Positions 10,072-18,671 are shown, counted from the first letter of the stretch. The stretch: DNA of 24,216 nt from Cylindrodendrum hubeiense (GCA_014621425.1 JAANBB010000533.1:1-24216); one strand, 5' to 3'. Notes: generated by a model from the sequence alone, not told the origin. Translations and numbers: made by a program.

Positions 10072-10281
10072 GCAGCATGACGTGCGGGCGAACGGGGGCT
10101 TAAGCGATTGTACATAACTCTTCTGGGCGGGGAAGAGCTGCTACACTAGAGAATTGGAGTTTTTTGTTTGTCTTCCACGTGAGACTCTTGAACTTGTGCC
10201 AACTCGAGCTTGGACAGAACGCATTGGCTTGCGAATCGGTATGTTTTGCTTTTCCCCTCATCCGCTCCTAACACCCACCAA

Positions 10282-10355
10282 ATTCTATGATGATAAATCA
10301 CGAGGCTGTTCATGATTTCAGTGATTAAAAACACACCTATCTACATACTGAGAAT
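10282..10355 (+). ncRNA. Box C/D snoRNA, copy 1
   Basis: The C box ATGATGA is at 10287-10293 and the D box CTGA at 10348-10351. The terminal stem pairs ATTC (10282-10285) with GAAT (10352-10355). An internal AGTGATT is a plausible C' box and CATGA a degenerate D' box. The guide stretch before the D box is CACACCTATCTACATA. The RNA is inside intron 1, with its D box 68 nt before the acceptor. It would guide 2'-O-methylation opposite the fifth base upstream of the D box. I could not match the guide to an rRNA or snRNA from memory. Confidence 0.8.
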
Positions 10356-10501
10356 ATTCCCCTTGACACACTGTGCTGCTTGATTTTTATGGTGGCATTG
10401 TTGCTGACTCAAGATTTAGAAAGCCTTGTTACTATTGTACTCGATCACCAAGCAGTTCATCATTGGTCAGGTGTGTATCCTACTTCCATCCCTCACTCCC
10501 C

Positions 10502-10575
10502 ATTCTATGATGATAAATCACGAGGCTGTTCATGATTTCAGTGATTAAAAACACACCTATCTACATACTGAGAAT
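10502..10575 (+). ncRNA. Box C/D snoRNA, copy 2
   Basis: The body is identical to copy 1 from C box (10507-10513) to D box (10568-10571), with the same ATTC/GAAT terminal stem. It lies in intron 2 with the D box 68 nt from the acceptor. The flanking intron sequence also resembles that of intron 1 (GGTGGCATTGTTGCT..CTCAAG), so this pair is the most recent duplication. Confidence 0.8.
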
Positions 10576-10751
10576 ATTACCCTTGATACACTGTGCTACT
10601 TGATTCTTCTGGTGGCATTGTTGCTAACTCAAGATTTAGAACATTTTTATTTATTTATAACTCATGTGCCGAATCACCAACCGGTTCATCAATGATCAGG
10701 TATGTTACTGCTATTCTGCGTCCTTGTCCTTGCACCACTTCACCACTCCCC

Positions 10752-10825
10752 GTTCAATGATGATAAATCACGAGGCTGTTCATGATTTCAGTGATTAAAA
10801 ACAAACCTATCTACATACTGAGAAT
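10752..10825 (+). ncRNA. Box C/D snoRNA, copy 3
   Basis: The C box is at 10757-10763 and the D box at 10818-10821. The terminal stem is GTTC/GAAT, with one G-U pair. It differs from copies 1 and 2 by one base at the 5' edge of the guide (ACAAACC instead of ACACACC) and by the base before the C box. The D box is again 68 nt from the acceptor of its intron. Confidence 0.8.
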
Positions 10826-10969
10826 ATTCCCCCACCTACATTCTGTCATACTGGTTGTGTCTTGGTGCCATGTTGCTAACCAGACTCAGATGGAATTTTA
10901 GTCTAATACCCGATCATTGAAGATTTTCACTACCAGTCAGGTATGTACGGCTCATGTCAATTCCCCCTT

Positions 10970-11043
10970 ATTCAATGATGATAAATCACGAGGCTGTTCA
11001 TGACATCTGTGATTAAAAACAAACCTATCTACATACTGAGAAT
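10970..11043 (+). ncRNA. Box C/D snoRNA, copy 4
   Basis: The C box is at 10975-10981, the D box at 11036-11039 and the terminal stem is ATTC/GAAT. This is the most diverged copy. It shares ACAAACC with copy 3 and has a changed segment between D' and C' (TGACATCTGTGATTA instead of TGATTTCAGTGATTA). The ten bases before the D box are unchanged. D box to acceptor is 69 nt. Confidence 0.8.
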
Positions 11044-11208
11044 ATTCCCCCACCTACACTCTGTTGCACTGGTCGTATCTTGATGCTTTGGTTGCTAACC
11101 AGACGCAGATGATCCAGCCTCATGCCCGATCATGCAAGAACTTCATCATTCATCAGGTATGTGTCTATTTGCAACAATTCTCCTCCATAGCTCCTGTCAC
11201 TATCCCCC

Positions 11209-11282
11209 ATTCAATGATGATAAATCACGAGGCTGTTCATGATTTCAGTGATTAAAAACACACCTATCTACATACTGAGAAT
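11209..11282 (+). ncRNA. Box C/D snoRNA, copy 5
   Basis: The C box is at 11214-11220, the D box at 11275-11278 and the terminal stem is ATTC/GAAT. The body matches copies 1 and 2 (ACACACC), while the base before the C box is as in copies 3 and 4, suggesting mosaic descent or gene conversion. D box to acceptor is 62 nt in the last intron. Confidence 0.8.
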
Positions 11283-11340
11283 ATTTCCCCTCCTCACTTT
11301 GCCTGCTCTCACGTCTTTGGTTGCATCATAGCTAACCTAG

Positions 11341-11862
11341 CAAAGGAAGAATACTAGAAACCAGTTGAACTTGTAGAAAAAAAGAAAAAAATTACAATTA
11401 CCCTAAACCATTTCCTACCTGACGTCGGTTGAACATGATGTATCTGCGTGCTTGTGTGTACCTTTTGTCTCGGGATAGACTTCTAGTTCGTAGCCGTGAT
11501 CCGGACTCCGGCTTCCGGATGCCGAGCTGAAACTCAAGGAGGGGTGGCTCCCCAGTGATGCTAGTCTATAAATAGGTAGCAATTGCCTACCATGCCCAAA
11601 TTCTTATCTTGTTACAGATGCATGATTGAAGTATAAGCAAAGATCATCTTTCGAGAGTGGTCTAATTCATTTAAATGCTGATGTCATCATGTGGTATCTA
11701 TCCTCCCGCCGGCCCCGTTTTGTTTGAGCGTAACATGGTAACCACCCTCCGCTATCCATGGCATCCTGCAGTTCGCATATAAGCAAATATTAATCATGCG
11801 GTATCCTGAATCCGTAGTATACAGATGTTATCCTTCCGTCCTAGCTAACAGGACCATCCGTA
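11341..11862. other. Intergenic region between snoRNA host and MFS gene
   Basis: The left part is the last host exon, including a purine/A-rich tract near 11378-11392 that may be near its 3' end. No open frame is convincing. A TATA-like TATAAATAG lies at 11567-11575 on the + strand with no recognisable gene behind it. The right end is the 3' flank of the leftward MFS gene. Confidence 0.4.
11567..11575 (+). promoter_or_regulatory. TATA-like element without an obvious gene
   Basis: TATAAATAG is a strong match to a Pol II TATA box in an otherwise gene-free stretch. The next + strand kilobase contains only the antisense of the MFS gene. It may drive an antisense or short non-coding transcript, or it may be a chance match. 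Confidence 0.2.
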
Positions 11863-13527
11863 TTAAATCTTCACAAGCTTGAATCCGACCTGAATGTAGC
11901 GCGCGGCGAAGATGACGAAAACACTCGCCAACATGACGCTGCCGCAGAATAGCTGCAGTCCCAGGTAGTCACCATGTCGTTGTTTCACAAGAGCACCGCC
12001 GATGGGGCTTCCAGTGAGGGCACCAAACGACTGGATGGCAAAGGCAGTGCCAACGCGGGTTCCGATCTCGCGAATGTCGGAGATCTGGGCGATGAGAGTG
12101 GGCGCCAGACCGATGTAGCCACCAGACGAGAAGCCAAAGATGATGGCGAAGACGAGGATGCCCGCCGTGTCTTTGACGGGAATCCAGACTGCGAGGCAGA
12201 AGAGGGCTGAGATGAAGGTGATGACAATCATGACGTTGTATCGACCGACCTTGTCGGCAATGATACCTGGAATAATACGGCCGAAGATGCTGCAAGACAG
12301 TTAGTAGTCGGCCTTTGTGAATAGACAGAGTATTCCACGGGGTGAACTTACCTCACAGCGTTGAGGATGGGCAGCAGGTACGGGATGAGGGTATCCGACA
12401 CGCCGGCAGATTCGGCCTGAAGGATAACATAGTTGAAGGGCAGGAACATGCCCCACATGAAGAGGAAGAAGCCAAAGATGGTGACGGACAACCGGGGATC
12501 CTTGAGGCCGCTAATATAGTCTACGAAGACGAAGCGACGGGGCCGGGGAGGCAGCCGTGATTTAACGGTGAAGCAGGCGACGGTGAGGAGGGCGAGGAAC
12601 ATGAAGGCCATGGTACGCATCATCCAGGGGAAGCCGACTTCCTTGATCATCTTGTCCATCATGATGGGCAGAACCACGCCGCCGACGGATGAGCCCGAGA
12701 CCATAATGCCGAAGGCGGCGGCGCGGTGGCGGAAGAACCACGACACCAGGGACGACATGCAGGCGTTAAAGACGGCGCTGGAGCCGATGGCGGCGACGAT
12801 GCTCTGGGCGAGGAAGAACTGGTAGTAGTCGGTCGACAGCGACACCATCATCAGGCCGAAGATGTATGCCACAGTGCCGCAATAGAGGAGCCATCGCGGG
12901 CCGTAGTTGTCGAAGAGCAGGCCAAACTAACACGCCGAGTCAGCACACTGCAGCGGGAAATAAACCAGGTAAGGTGAAGCTTGGACTTACGATGGCTCCG
13001 GAAAAGATCATGAAGAAGACCTGGGCAGACATGATCCAGCTGACGGCCGAGCTGTCGTAGTTCTTTAGGGGGCCGCGAACATAATACGCCTGGAACACAC
13101 CAACGCAGTTGATCAGACCAAAGGTGCAGAACAGGGCACACCATCCGCCAAAGACGACAAGCCAGGCCTCGCGGCCGCCGTCCGGGAAGTCGGCCGGAGC
13201 CATACCCGGAGGCGGCCCGGCGGGAGGAGCCTCGGCCTTTGGCGACGACGGAGTGGCAAGCGCGGTGGGAGTGGCGAGCGTCGTCGGTGTAAGGCTGCCG
13301 AGCTCCAGGTCCGTGTTGAGGGTATTTTTGGGCCTCGGGTGGATGTTGTCGGTCTCATTGTTCTGTAGGTAAATCTGCTCCAGCGTCTTGTTCAGCTTGG
13401 GCATTGTTGACGGGTCCTCGTAGAGCTGTGCGTCGACCCTGGTGGCGTCGGTGGCCGCGCTGGTGGGCGTGGGAGCGCCCTTTTCGTTGACCGTCTCGGA
13501 CGACGACGACGGTAGTGAGCGCGCCAT
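11863..13527 (-). CDS. MFS monocarboxylate-transporter-like (MCH-type) permease
   Basis: This is a major facilitator of the fungal MCT/MCH family, related to animal SLC16 carriers. The substrate cannot be told; family members carry monocarboxylates or riboflavin. Three exons (12991-13527, 12352-12926, 11863-12289, read leftward) give 512 aa. Introns 12927-12990 and 12290-12351 have GTAAGT donors, and the frame closes exactly. A long cytosolic N terminus (about 115 residues, Thr/Pro-rich with TP-LATP repeats) precedes the first helix at [17 protein letters not shown]. About twelve hydrophobic segments follow, split by a basic central loop ([10 protein letters not shown]). [12 protein letters not shown] after helix 2 and [16 protein letters not shown] in the second half are the MFS loop motifs. 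The C terminus is very short. The gene sits alone, so context gives no hint of substrate. Confidence 0.9.
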
Positions 13528-13587
13528 CTTTGCGGTGGTGAAGTTGACGAAGACTCTTCTTCTTGGCGGTTCGTTGCTCTTTTCTTG

Positions 13588-13615
13588 TAAAATATTTCTT
13601 ATAAAATATTTCTTA
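13588..13615 (+). repeat. 14-bp direct repeat, two perfect copies
   Basis: TAAAATATTTCTTA occurs twice head-to-tail (13588-13601 and 13602-13615), followed by a decayed partial third copy (TAGAATAT). It lies 60-90 bp upstream of the MFS start codon, so it is within the promoter or 5' UTR. Confidence 0.8.
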
Positions 13616-13827
13616 TAGAATATGTGACTTGGAAGTTGGAGCTAAACACCGAAGGCGTGTCTTGGCTAAGTAGTTGGAAAGCCCAAGCTGCGTCCCGCAA
13701 TGTACGTCAAGCCGGGGTGCTGTTTATGGAGGCGCAGTGCTAGGTGAGACGATGGATAAAGCACATCCGGATGAGATTGATGAGGTCAGTTTCTGTGTTT
13801 AGGCAAAGCGCGCCACGAGGAGTAGCT

Positions 13828-13867
13828 GTTGGTGGTGTTGTTGGCGTTGTTGGCGTTGTTGGTGTCG
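13828..13867 (+). repeat. GTTGTTGGC-type low-complexity repeat
   Basis: An imperfect GTT/GGT/GGC trinucleotide tract built on a 9-bp unit GTTGTTGGC, with two exact units and degenerate flanks. It is open in several frames, but no gene can be assigned to it. Confidence 0.7.
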
Positions 13868-15278
13868 ACGGTGAGGACGGCAACGGGCGGTGGGATGACA
13901 GCTCTTGGCGCAGGGGGCACGCAGGATATTTATTCAATGACACCCTACTGATAAATCCCCTAGATCTCGGCTCGCGCTCATCTCGCGGCTTCTCGTACGG
14001 CAGCGATTATGCCACAGCCCAAAAGCAAAAGCCCGGGGCCGAACTAGAGGTGCGGTGCAGGGGACTAACGCATTGGGTGCTGGAGAGGAGGTTGCGTGCA
14101 GCGCAGCGTGGTGGATCTTCCCTACGGGGCTCGGTCTTTCAACCGCTGCGACACGAGCGTTTATCCCCGGGACACCAAGGGTTCGGTCTATGAGTGCTCC
14201 GTATATTGCTATTAATGGCCCAGGGGGGAGGGCTTGCGGGTGCTGCTTTGGCCCCCCGTGGTGAGCCAGGGTGCTTGTGCGTCTGGCAGACAACATGTTT
14301 GCAGTGCCGGAGTTTACGTGGGTCTTTGGTGTTGCAAAGCCGAGCCTCATCCCTGGGATCGCCCTGGGGATCAAAGGTGGGAGGCTAGTGGATGGTATCT
14401 TGGGTGCTTAGTGTACGCAATTAGCCCAGATCTCGCGATGGAGATGAGATGTTGAACATGGAGCTATTTACGGAGCAGGGTCTTGATTGCTGCCATCTCT
14501 TGTGTCTTGGGTGTGTTCTCGACCTGTCTTGTCTTGTCTTGACTTAGATTCTCTACTCCAAGTTCCGTCTCAAACAACCAACCCGTCTCGCCTCCTCCGC
14601 CCACCGCATTTTATGCACACATTCATAGCATCCAGCCCCCGTTTCCCCAGACAAAAAACAATGGATCCCACGGCCCGTCCATAGGGCTGCCCTCCACGGC
14701 CAGGCCTATCTCGCCCCTGGAGTTAAGGACCAAAGGCCGAGCCGCGACCGGTCTAAGCCCAACGCGGGCGATCTGCGACCCACACCACCTCAACGCTCGC
14801 GGTAATCTGCACGGAGATAATTGGAGGCTCGCGCTTTTCCCACTTAAACTCGTCCTTTTGGGCCGGCAAATGGGCGTCCTGGAGGTAGGCGGGGTGGGAG
14901 GGTGCCGCCATGTGCTTATGCGGCCAGGTGGCGGCTGTACGCCATCTCGGAGACCGAACAGCAGCGTTGATTGAATAAGCAGCGTCTCTGCTCCATATCT
15001 GACACGGGAGTGTGCCCGACCCGAGTAAGCCATGATTCGTGCAGCATACTCACCTCAATAGTCACCCCCGACAATTGTTACTCTCCAAATCCGTTTCTGG
15101 TCTGGAGCCAGCTTACAGGCGGCGAGGTAAAATCATGTGCCAAAAGTCTGGAAAAGCTGCGCTCCACCACCACCGCCCTCATAGTCAACTAGCAACTTTG
15201 AGCAGCAATCACATAGCTAAATGAGGTCCAATTTAAATAATAATAAAATACATCATTTAAAAGCCCCAGTTACAAGCA

Positions 15279-15545
15279 TTAATATTTTGTATACCAACCT
15301 CGGGCCCGACGTACGGCGCGGAGCCGACGCTCTATTGATTATGTAAGCTTCCAGACAAGGTCAGGATCTAAGGCATCCCACGTCTCCTTGATATATTTGA
15401 TTATCAAGTCCGTATCAGCATAGCTTTTTCCTAGTATAGTAAATTCAGCATGTAATCTCTTTAATTTGGCCTTGAGAGACTTCCAAAGATAGTTTCCCGG
15501 TCCGTACCCGAAGCAAATATCCCCGAGTCCTTTGTGTTTGCCCAC
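15279..15545 (-). pseudogene. Decayed C-terminal fragment of a Tc1/mariner transposase
   Basis: Read leftward, one frame gives about 88 codons ending at the TAA at 15279-15281. The order of motifs fits the C-terminal end of fungal Tc1/mariner DDE transposases: YGPGNYLWKSLKAKLKRLH (a shortened YSPDLNPIENLWK-type region), then IIKYIKETWDALDPDLVWKL, then RRLRAVRRARGWYTKY. The frame is interrupted by a stop at 15339-15341, and another stop lies upstream at 15552-15554. The DDE core and the N-terminal helix-turn-helix region are not found next to it. It is a dead fragment. No clear terminal inverted repeat or TA duplication could be seen, although AT-rich DNA at 15220-15278 may be its end. Confidence 0.7.
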
Positions 15546-16025
15546 AAAGGCCTACGATGGACTCAATCGTATCCTACCATCACAACAGCAAGGGCAGCTC
15601 GGTAGATGGATGGTGAGCGCCACTTGGAAGAGAAAGGGCTTGGGAAGGTCCCCTGTCAGGTCGCTATAGCTGATGGCTACGGCGAATGGATCGTTCCTCC
15701 CACCACAATTAATCATGGCATTACGAAGGGGAAGCTCCTTGACAAAGTAATGAGCGTAAGGCAGATAACAGGACGGTTCCGTTATTCAATGACCAGTATG
15801 GTTCACACTCACTACCCTAGCAGACGAGATGAGATCACTCAAGGCATGAACTGTCATGAGATCGCGGACCTCATGACGCTGGGGCTGATGTCACGATGAC
15901 ATATAGAGTCGCTCTTGCATACATCCGAAAGGCTTTGGGTATGAATCTGCCGGGAAAGATTGATTCTTTCTTCTCCCCGGCAGTAGACAGTGGTCAGAGT
16001 AGATGGAAGAGGAAGATTTTAATCA
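15546..16025. other. Degenerate intergenic DNA, unidentified
   Basis: A + strand open frame (15606-15899) and a following one (from about 15897) read without recognisable domains. An acidic stretch (EGEDQVSDSDED before a stop) is readable on the + strand near 16055-16091. Location next to the transposase fragment suggests more relic sequence, possibly of another element, but I cannot name it. Confidence 0.25.
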
Positions 16026-16444
16026 TCACCTTGATGAAATGATGAGCGATACCGAAGGTGAAGACCAAGTCAGCGACAGCGATGAAGACTGATTTGCTAA
16101 GCTTCCTACACTAGGGCTGGCATTCGTTGCATTTACAAAGGTATCGATTAAGCCCACGGCATTCAAGCTCAATATCTCATGCATTCTGATCGAGTATGGT
16201 CTAAACTTCTTCGCAGTCATAACTTCATAAGGATCGTCCACGAAATCAATGTCGTCAGGGTCGGACCCCCACCCTCCCTGCGTCAAATACGCTAATTTCC
16301 TCAAGTCCCATAATCCCACCACTTTGTAGCTGCTGCAGCTCGCAGGCGGTATTGATTGATGCACTAAATGTCCAGCACCGCCAGACGATACCACTCACGT
16401 AGCAGTGTCTCCTGGATTGCTTCCCATGAATTATCCCGTGCCAT
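16026..16444 (-). CDS. Possible small two-exon gene, hypothetical
   Basis: I do not recognise this gene. A leftward ATG at 16444 opens exon 16399-16444 (starts MARDNSWEAIQETLLR), followed by a GTGAGT donor. Joining to 16026-16321 at an AAG acceptor keeps a single frame of 113 aa. The middle part looks protein-like (WDLRKLAYLTQGGWG, DPDDIDFVDDPYEV, RMHEILSLNAVGLIDTFV), while the Ser-rich tail does not. AAG is an uncommon acceptor. A decayed gene fragment is equally possible. No neighbour suggests a role. Confidence 0.25.
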
Positions 16445-16948
16445 CTTAAATCATCGGCCACTAGTACACAGAATTGCAGTCCAGGTCAGCAACTGTAGGG
16501 TAGCCTAAGCAGGAGCATGAAACGATGCCAAGCCACCACTCAGGTGACATCTCTTGCTACATTCATTCATCCTTCATCATCGTGTATAGCAACCACCAGA
16601 TCATCGGTGGCAGATCGGCATCTCGGTTGCTGGAGACTTCGAGTACAAATGCGTCCCACTCTCAACGTCTGTGGGCACACCGTTGCACGTTGCTTACGGC
16701 TTACATAGGGTATATTAAGCTGCTCAAGCTTGTGTGGATGCTTGTGCGGGATAGGCTGATAGCTCATGTGGGATAGCTCATGTGGGATAGCTCACGTGGG
16801 ATAGCTCATGTGGGATGCCATGTGATATGATGGATGCAGACATTTCGTCGACAAATGACTATTGGTACAGGAAGTGCCTTCTCTATAATCATGGCACAAA
16901 GAGCATGGGTTACCTGCTCGCTCTCGGAACTCCGGCATCAACCCTCCT
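16445..16948. other. Intergenic stretch 3' of aim24
   Basis: About 500 bp with no supportable gene. It contains the 14-bp tandem repeat at 16758-16813 and the 3' flank of the leftward aim24 gene. Nothing else stands out. Confidence 0.35.
16758..16813 (+). repeat. 14-bp tandem repeat, four copies
   Basis: Four head-to-tail copies of GATAGCTCATGTGG (starts 16758, 16772, 16786 and 16800). Three are identical; the third has one T-to-C change that creates CACGTG. Degenerate half-copies flank both ends. It lies about 140 bp beyond the aim24 stop codon, a length-variable minisatellite candidate. Confidence 0.85.
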
Positions 16949-18256
16949 TTACTGGATAAATTCCTTGAGACCCTTGGAGTCCTCAAATGTCACCTTGCCG
17001 TCTTGCTTCACCGAGGCCACATTGATGACACTCGGACTCTGCTCAGCCTTGGCTGGCTCCGTCTTCTCAGCCTTCTTGCCCGTCTTTCCAGCCTCTAGTG
17101 CCTTGGGCTTATCGGGAAGCTCCAGTGCCTCCGCCAGCACACCTGCGGGAGCATCTGCAATCTCGTTTACCTGCTCATTGGTCAAGATATCTGAGACGCG
17201 GACACCTCGGCTCGACATGAGGATGGTGTTGGGGCCATGGAACTGCAGGAAAAGGCGGTCGCCCCAGATCGTCCGCCGTGTCATCGTTCGCAAGCTGTAA
17301 AGGATGCGAGAAGCGAACTTGTAGGCGTCCGAATTGCGAATGGTCTTCATGAATTCGGCCTCGGGGATCCAGTTGGTCAGAGAGGGGACCTGAAGGCGCA
17401 GGCTCGAGCTCTTAAACCGGAATGGCTGAGGAGGATTCCTTGATACCGAGTAGGCCACCACGCTACCGGGATGTGCCACGAACTCCTCGCCCTCCTCCAG
17501 CGTGAGCTTATAGATCTGACCTGGCGCTGATAGAGCAGCCAAGCCTCGGCCAGTCAGGTGGGTGCTGCCCCAGTGCGCCAACGACAAGCCCTTTTGGATC
17601 CTCGTCGATGGCGAGAGAGTGTGTCCGGTCCATGCCAGCAGTGCGTTCCGCTGCGAGATCATCCAATCCGTCGTACCGTCGAGTTGCAGCACTGAGAATG
17701 AAGTCGTGGGCGACTTGGTCGAGATGAGGGCCGTAATTGGGGTGGTGGCCGAGATTCGCTGGTAGAGGAAGGGCACTCCGAGGAGTGCTCGCGCAGTAGG
17801 GTTCAGGATTGAGAGGGTTGATTGGGCCTGCACGTTCCAAGAGTTAGAGGGGGTCTCATTGTGGTTTGGTGATGCAATTGCCTACATTTTCGGGCTTGCC
17901 AGCTACAGCGACCAAGGTGCCTCGTCTGGTGTAAAGGTTCTGCGACGCCGAGAGCGACACGGATAGCAGCGAATATGGGGCGCCAAGGACCTCGAAGCGG
18001 GCATCTACAGGACCATTCAGTTAGTCTCACGGAAATCCCGGAATCCCGAAAGTCAATGGCAAGGCGCAGGCATACCGGCAGAATCCCGCGGGTCGGCTGG
18101 AGCTCCAAATGCATCCCCGCCAGTCTTGGGAGCGTCCGTCGTCGGCGCAGCGCTGATCTGGATAGCCCTGCACTGCCGGCAGACGTATGACGGCGCTGTC
18201 CGTGGCCGCAGCCGTAGGCTGCGTGCCGTCTTTAGCAGCGGCGATTGGCCTCTCAT
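16949..18256 (-). CDS. aim24: Aim24-family mitochondrial protein
   Basis: Aim24 is a mitochondrial inner-membrane protein, linked in yeast to cristae/MICOS organisation and mitochondrial inheritance. Three exons read leftward (18076-18256, 17886-18004, 16949-17827) give 392 aa, with all junctions in frame. The N-terminal ~40 residues are rich in Arg, Ser and Ala and lack acidic residues ([18 protein letters not shown]), a mitochondrial presequence. The TIGR00266/AIM24 beta-rich domain covers about 60-330: [20 protein letters not shown], the Gly-rich [32 protein letters not shown], and [17 protein letters not shown] near the end. The C-terminal tail is Ala/Glu/Lys-rich and is probably disordered. 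Intron 2 has an unusual GTAGGC donor. The gene is head-to-head with the kinesin gene. Confidence 0.9.
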
Positions 18257-18671
18257 CGTGTCGGATCAAGCTCGCGCGAGCTACTTTGCTCCCGTAACAG
18301 CTTACAGGACGTGGGATGTCGACTCGACGTTTCCGTTGGCACGGCCCGGGATGCGCCAAAAAAGCGTGACGGCCGCTGCACGGCTTTTCCCGTGCTCCGA
18401 CGTCACCTTTCGTTGGTGCTAGGCCAAGCCAAGCTAAGCCTTCACGTGCTGTTGCCGGGTCAACCGCACTGTGTCTCTGTGTGTCTCGACGCACTGCTAG
18501 CGCAAACCACCACACAAACCCTTGGCTATAGCAACTCTACAGTTCCCTACTAACCATACAGACCTTCATGCGGCCGAATTGGTAGGCTGAGAGACCCTCG
18601 TTCCGTTCGCTGCCGAATCCCCTTCTACGCTACTCCTCCTCCGCCGTCGCCCTCCACCCAATCCTTCAGCC
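18257..18671. promoter_or_regulatory. Divergent promoter region aim24 / kinesin
   Basis: About 415 bp lies between two start codons pointing away from each other, so it must hold both promoters. A CACGTG site is at 18443-18448, near the middle. The kinesin side (about 18590-18665) is a CT-rich leader. No coding signal is seen. Confidence 0.5.

Larger units (their letters stand above)
10140..11400 (+). ncRNA. snoRNA host transcript with six exons and five snoRNA-bearing introns
   Basis: Ends are approximate. Five introns can be drawn with GTATGT/GTGTGT donors, CTGAC/CTAAC branch points and AG acceptors: 10239-10419, 10471-10639, 10700-10889, 10941-11108 and 11157-11340. Each carries one copy of the same box C/D snoRNA. 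Internal exons are short (51, 60, 51 and 48 nt) and resemble each other, above all in their last ~30 nt (CGATCA...TTCATCATT..TCAG). Exon-intron units were therefore duplicated in tandem. In-frame stops in exons 3 and 4 argue against a protein. This is the architecture of a UHG/GAS5-like non-coding host gene. The first exon starts within 167 nt of the upstream gene's stop, so these could instead be 3'-UTR introns of that gene. A CACGTG site (10176-10181) lies in the gap. Confidence 0.65.
13528..15278. other. Gene-poor region upstream of the MFS gene
   Basis: About 1.75 kb without a supportable gene. The left part should hold the MFS promoter and contains a 14-bp direct repeat (13588-13615) and a GTT-rich tract (13828-13867). 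A CT-rich, leader-like stretch near 14500-14660 ends in a good-context ATG at 14661, but that frame stops after seven codons. The far right (15220-15278) becomes AT-rich and is probably the end of the transposon relic that follows. Confidence 0.35.

Noticed and set aside
10294..10312. Possible D' guide pairing to 18S rRNA near CAGGTCTGTGATGCC
   Set aside because: Only partial complementarity with internal mismatches when compared from memory; not enough to name a target.
10282..11282. Regularly spaced near-identical repeats that could look like a CRISPR array
   Set aside because: Units are ~74 nt, spaced 218-250 bp, contain C/D boxes and lie in spliceosomal introns of a eukaryotic genome; the spacers contain branch points and similar exons.
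14623..15033. 136-codon - strand frame and the CT-rich leader-like region near 14500-14660
   Set aside because: The - strand frame is Arg/Pro-rich without domains. The good-context ATG at 14661 on the + strand terminates after seven codons with no plausible donor.
18027..18515. 162-codon - strand frame overlapping the aim24 first exon
   Set aside because: The neighbouring frame carries the presequence and splices correctly into the Aim24 domain; this one does not continue into any domain.
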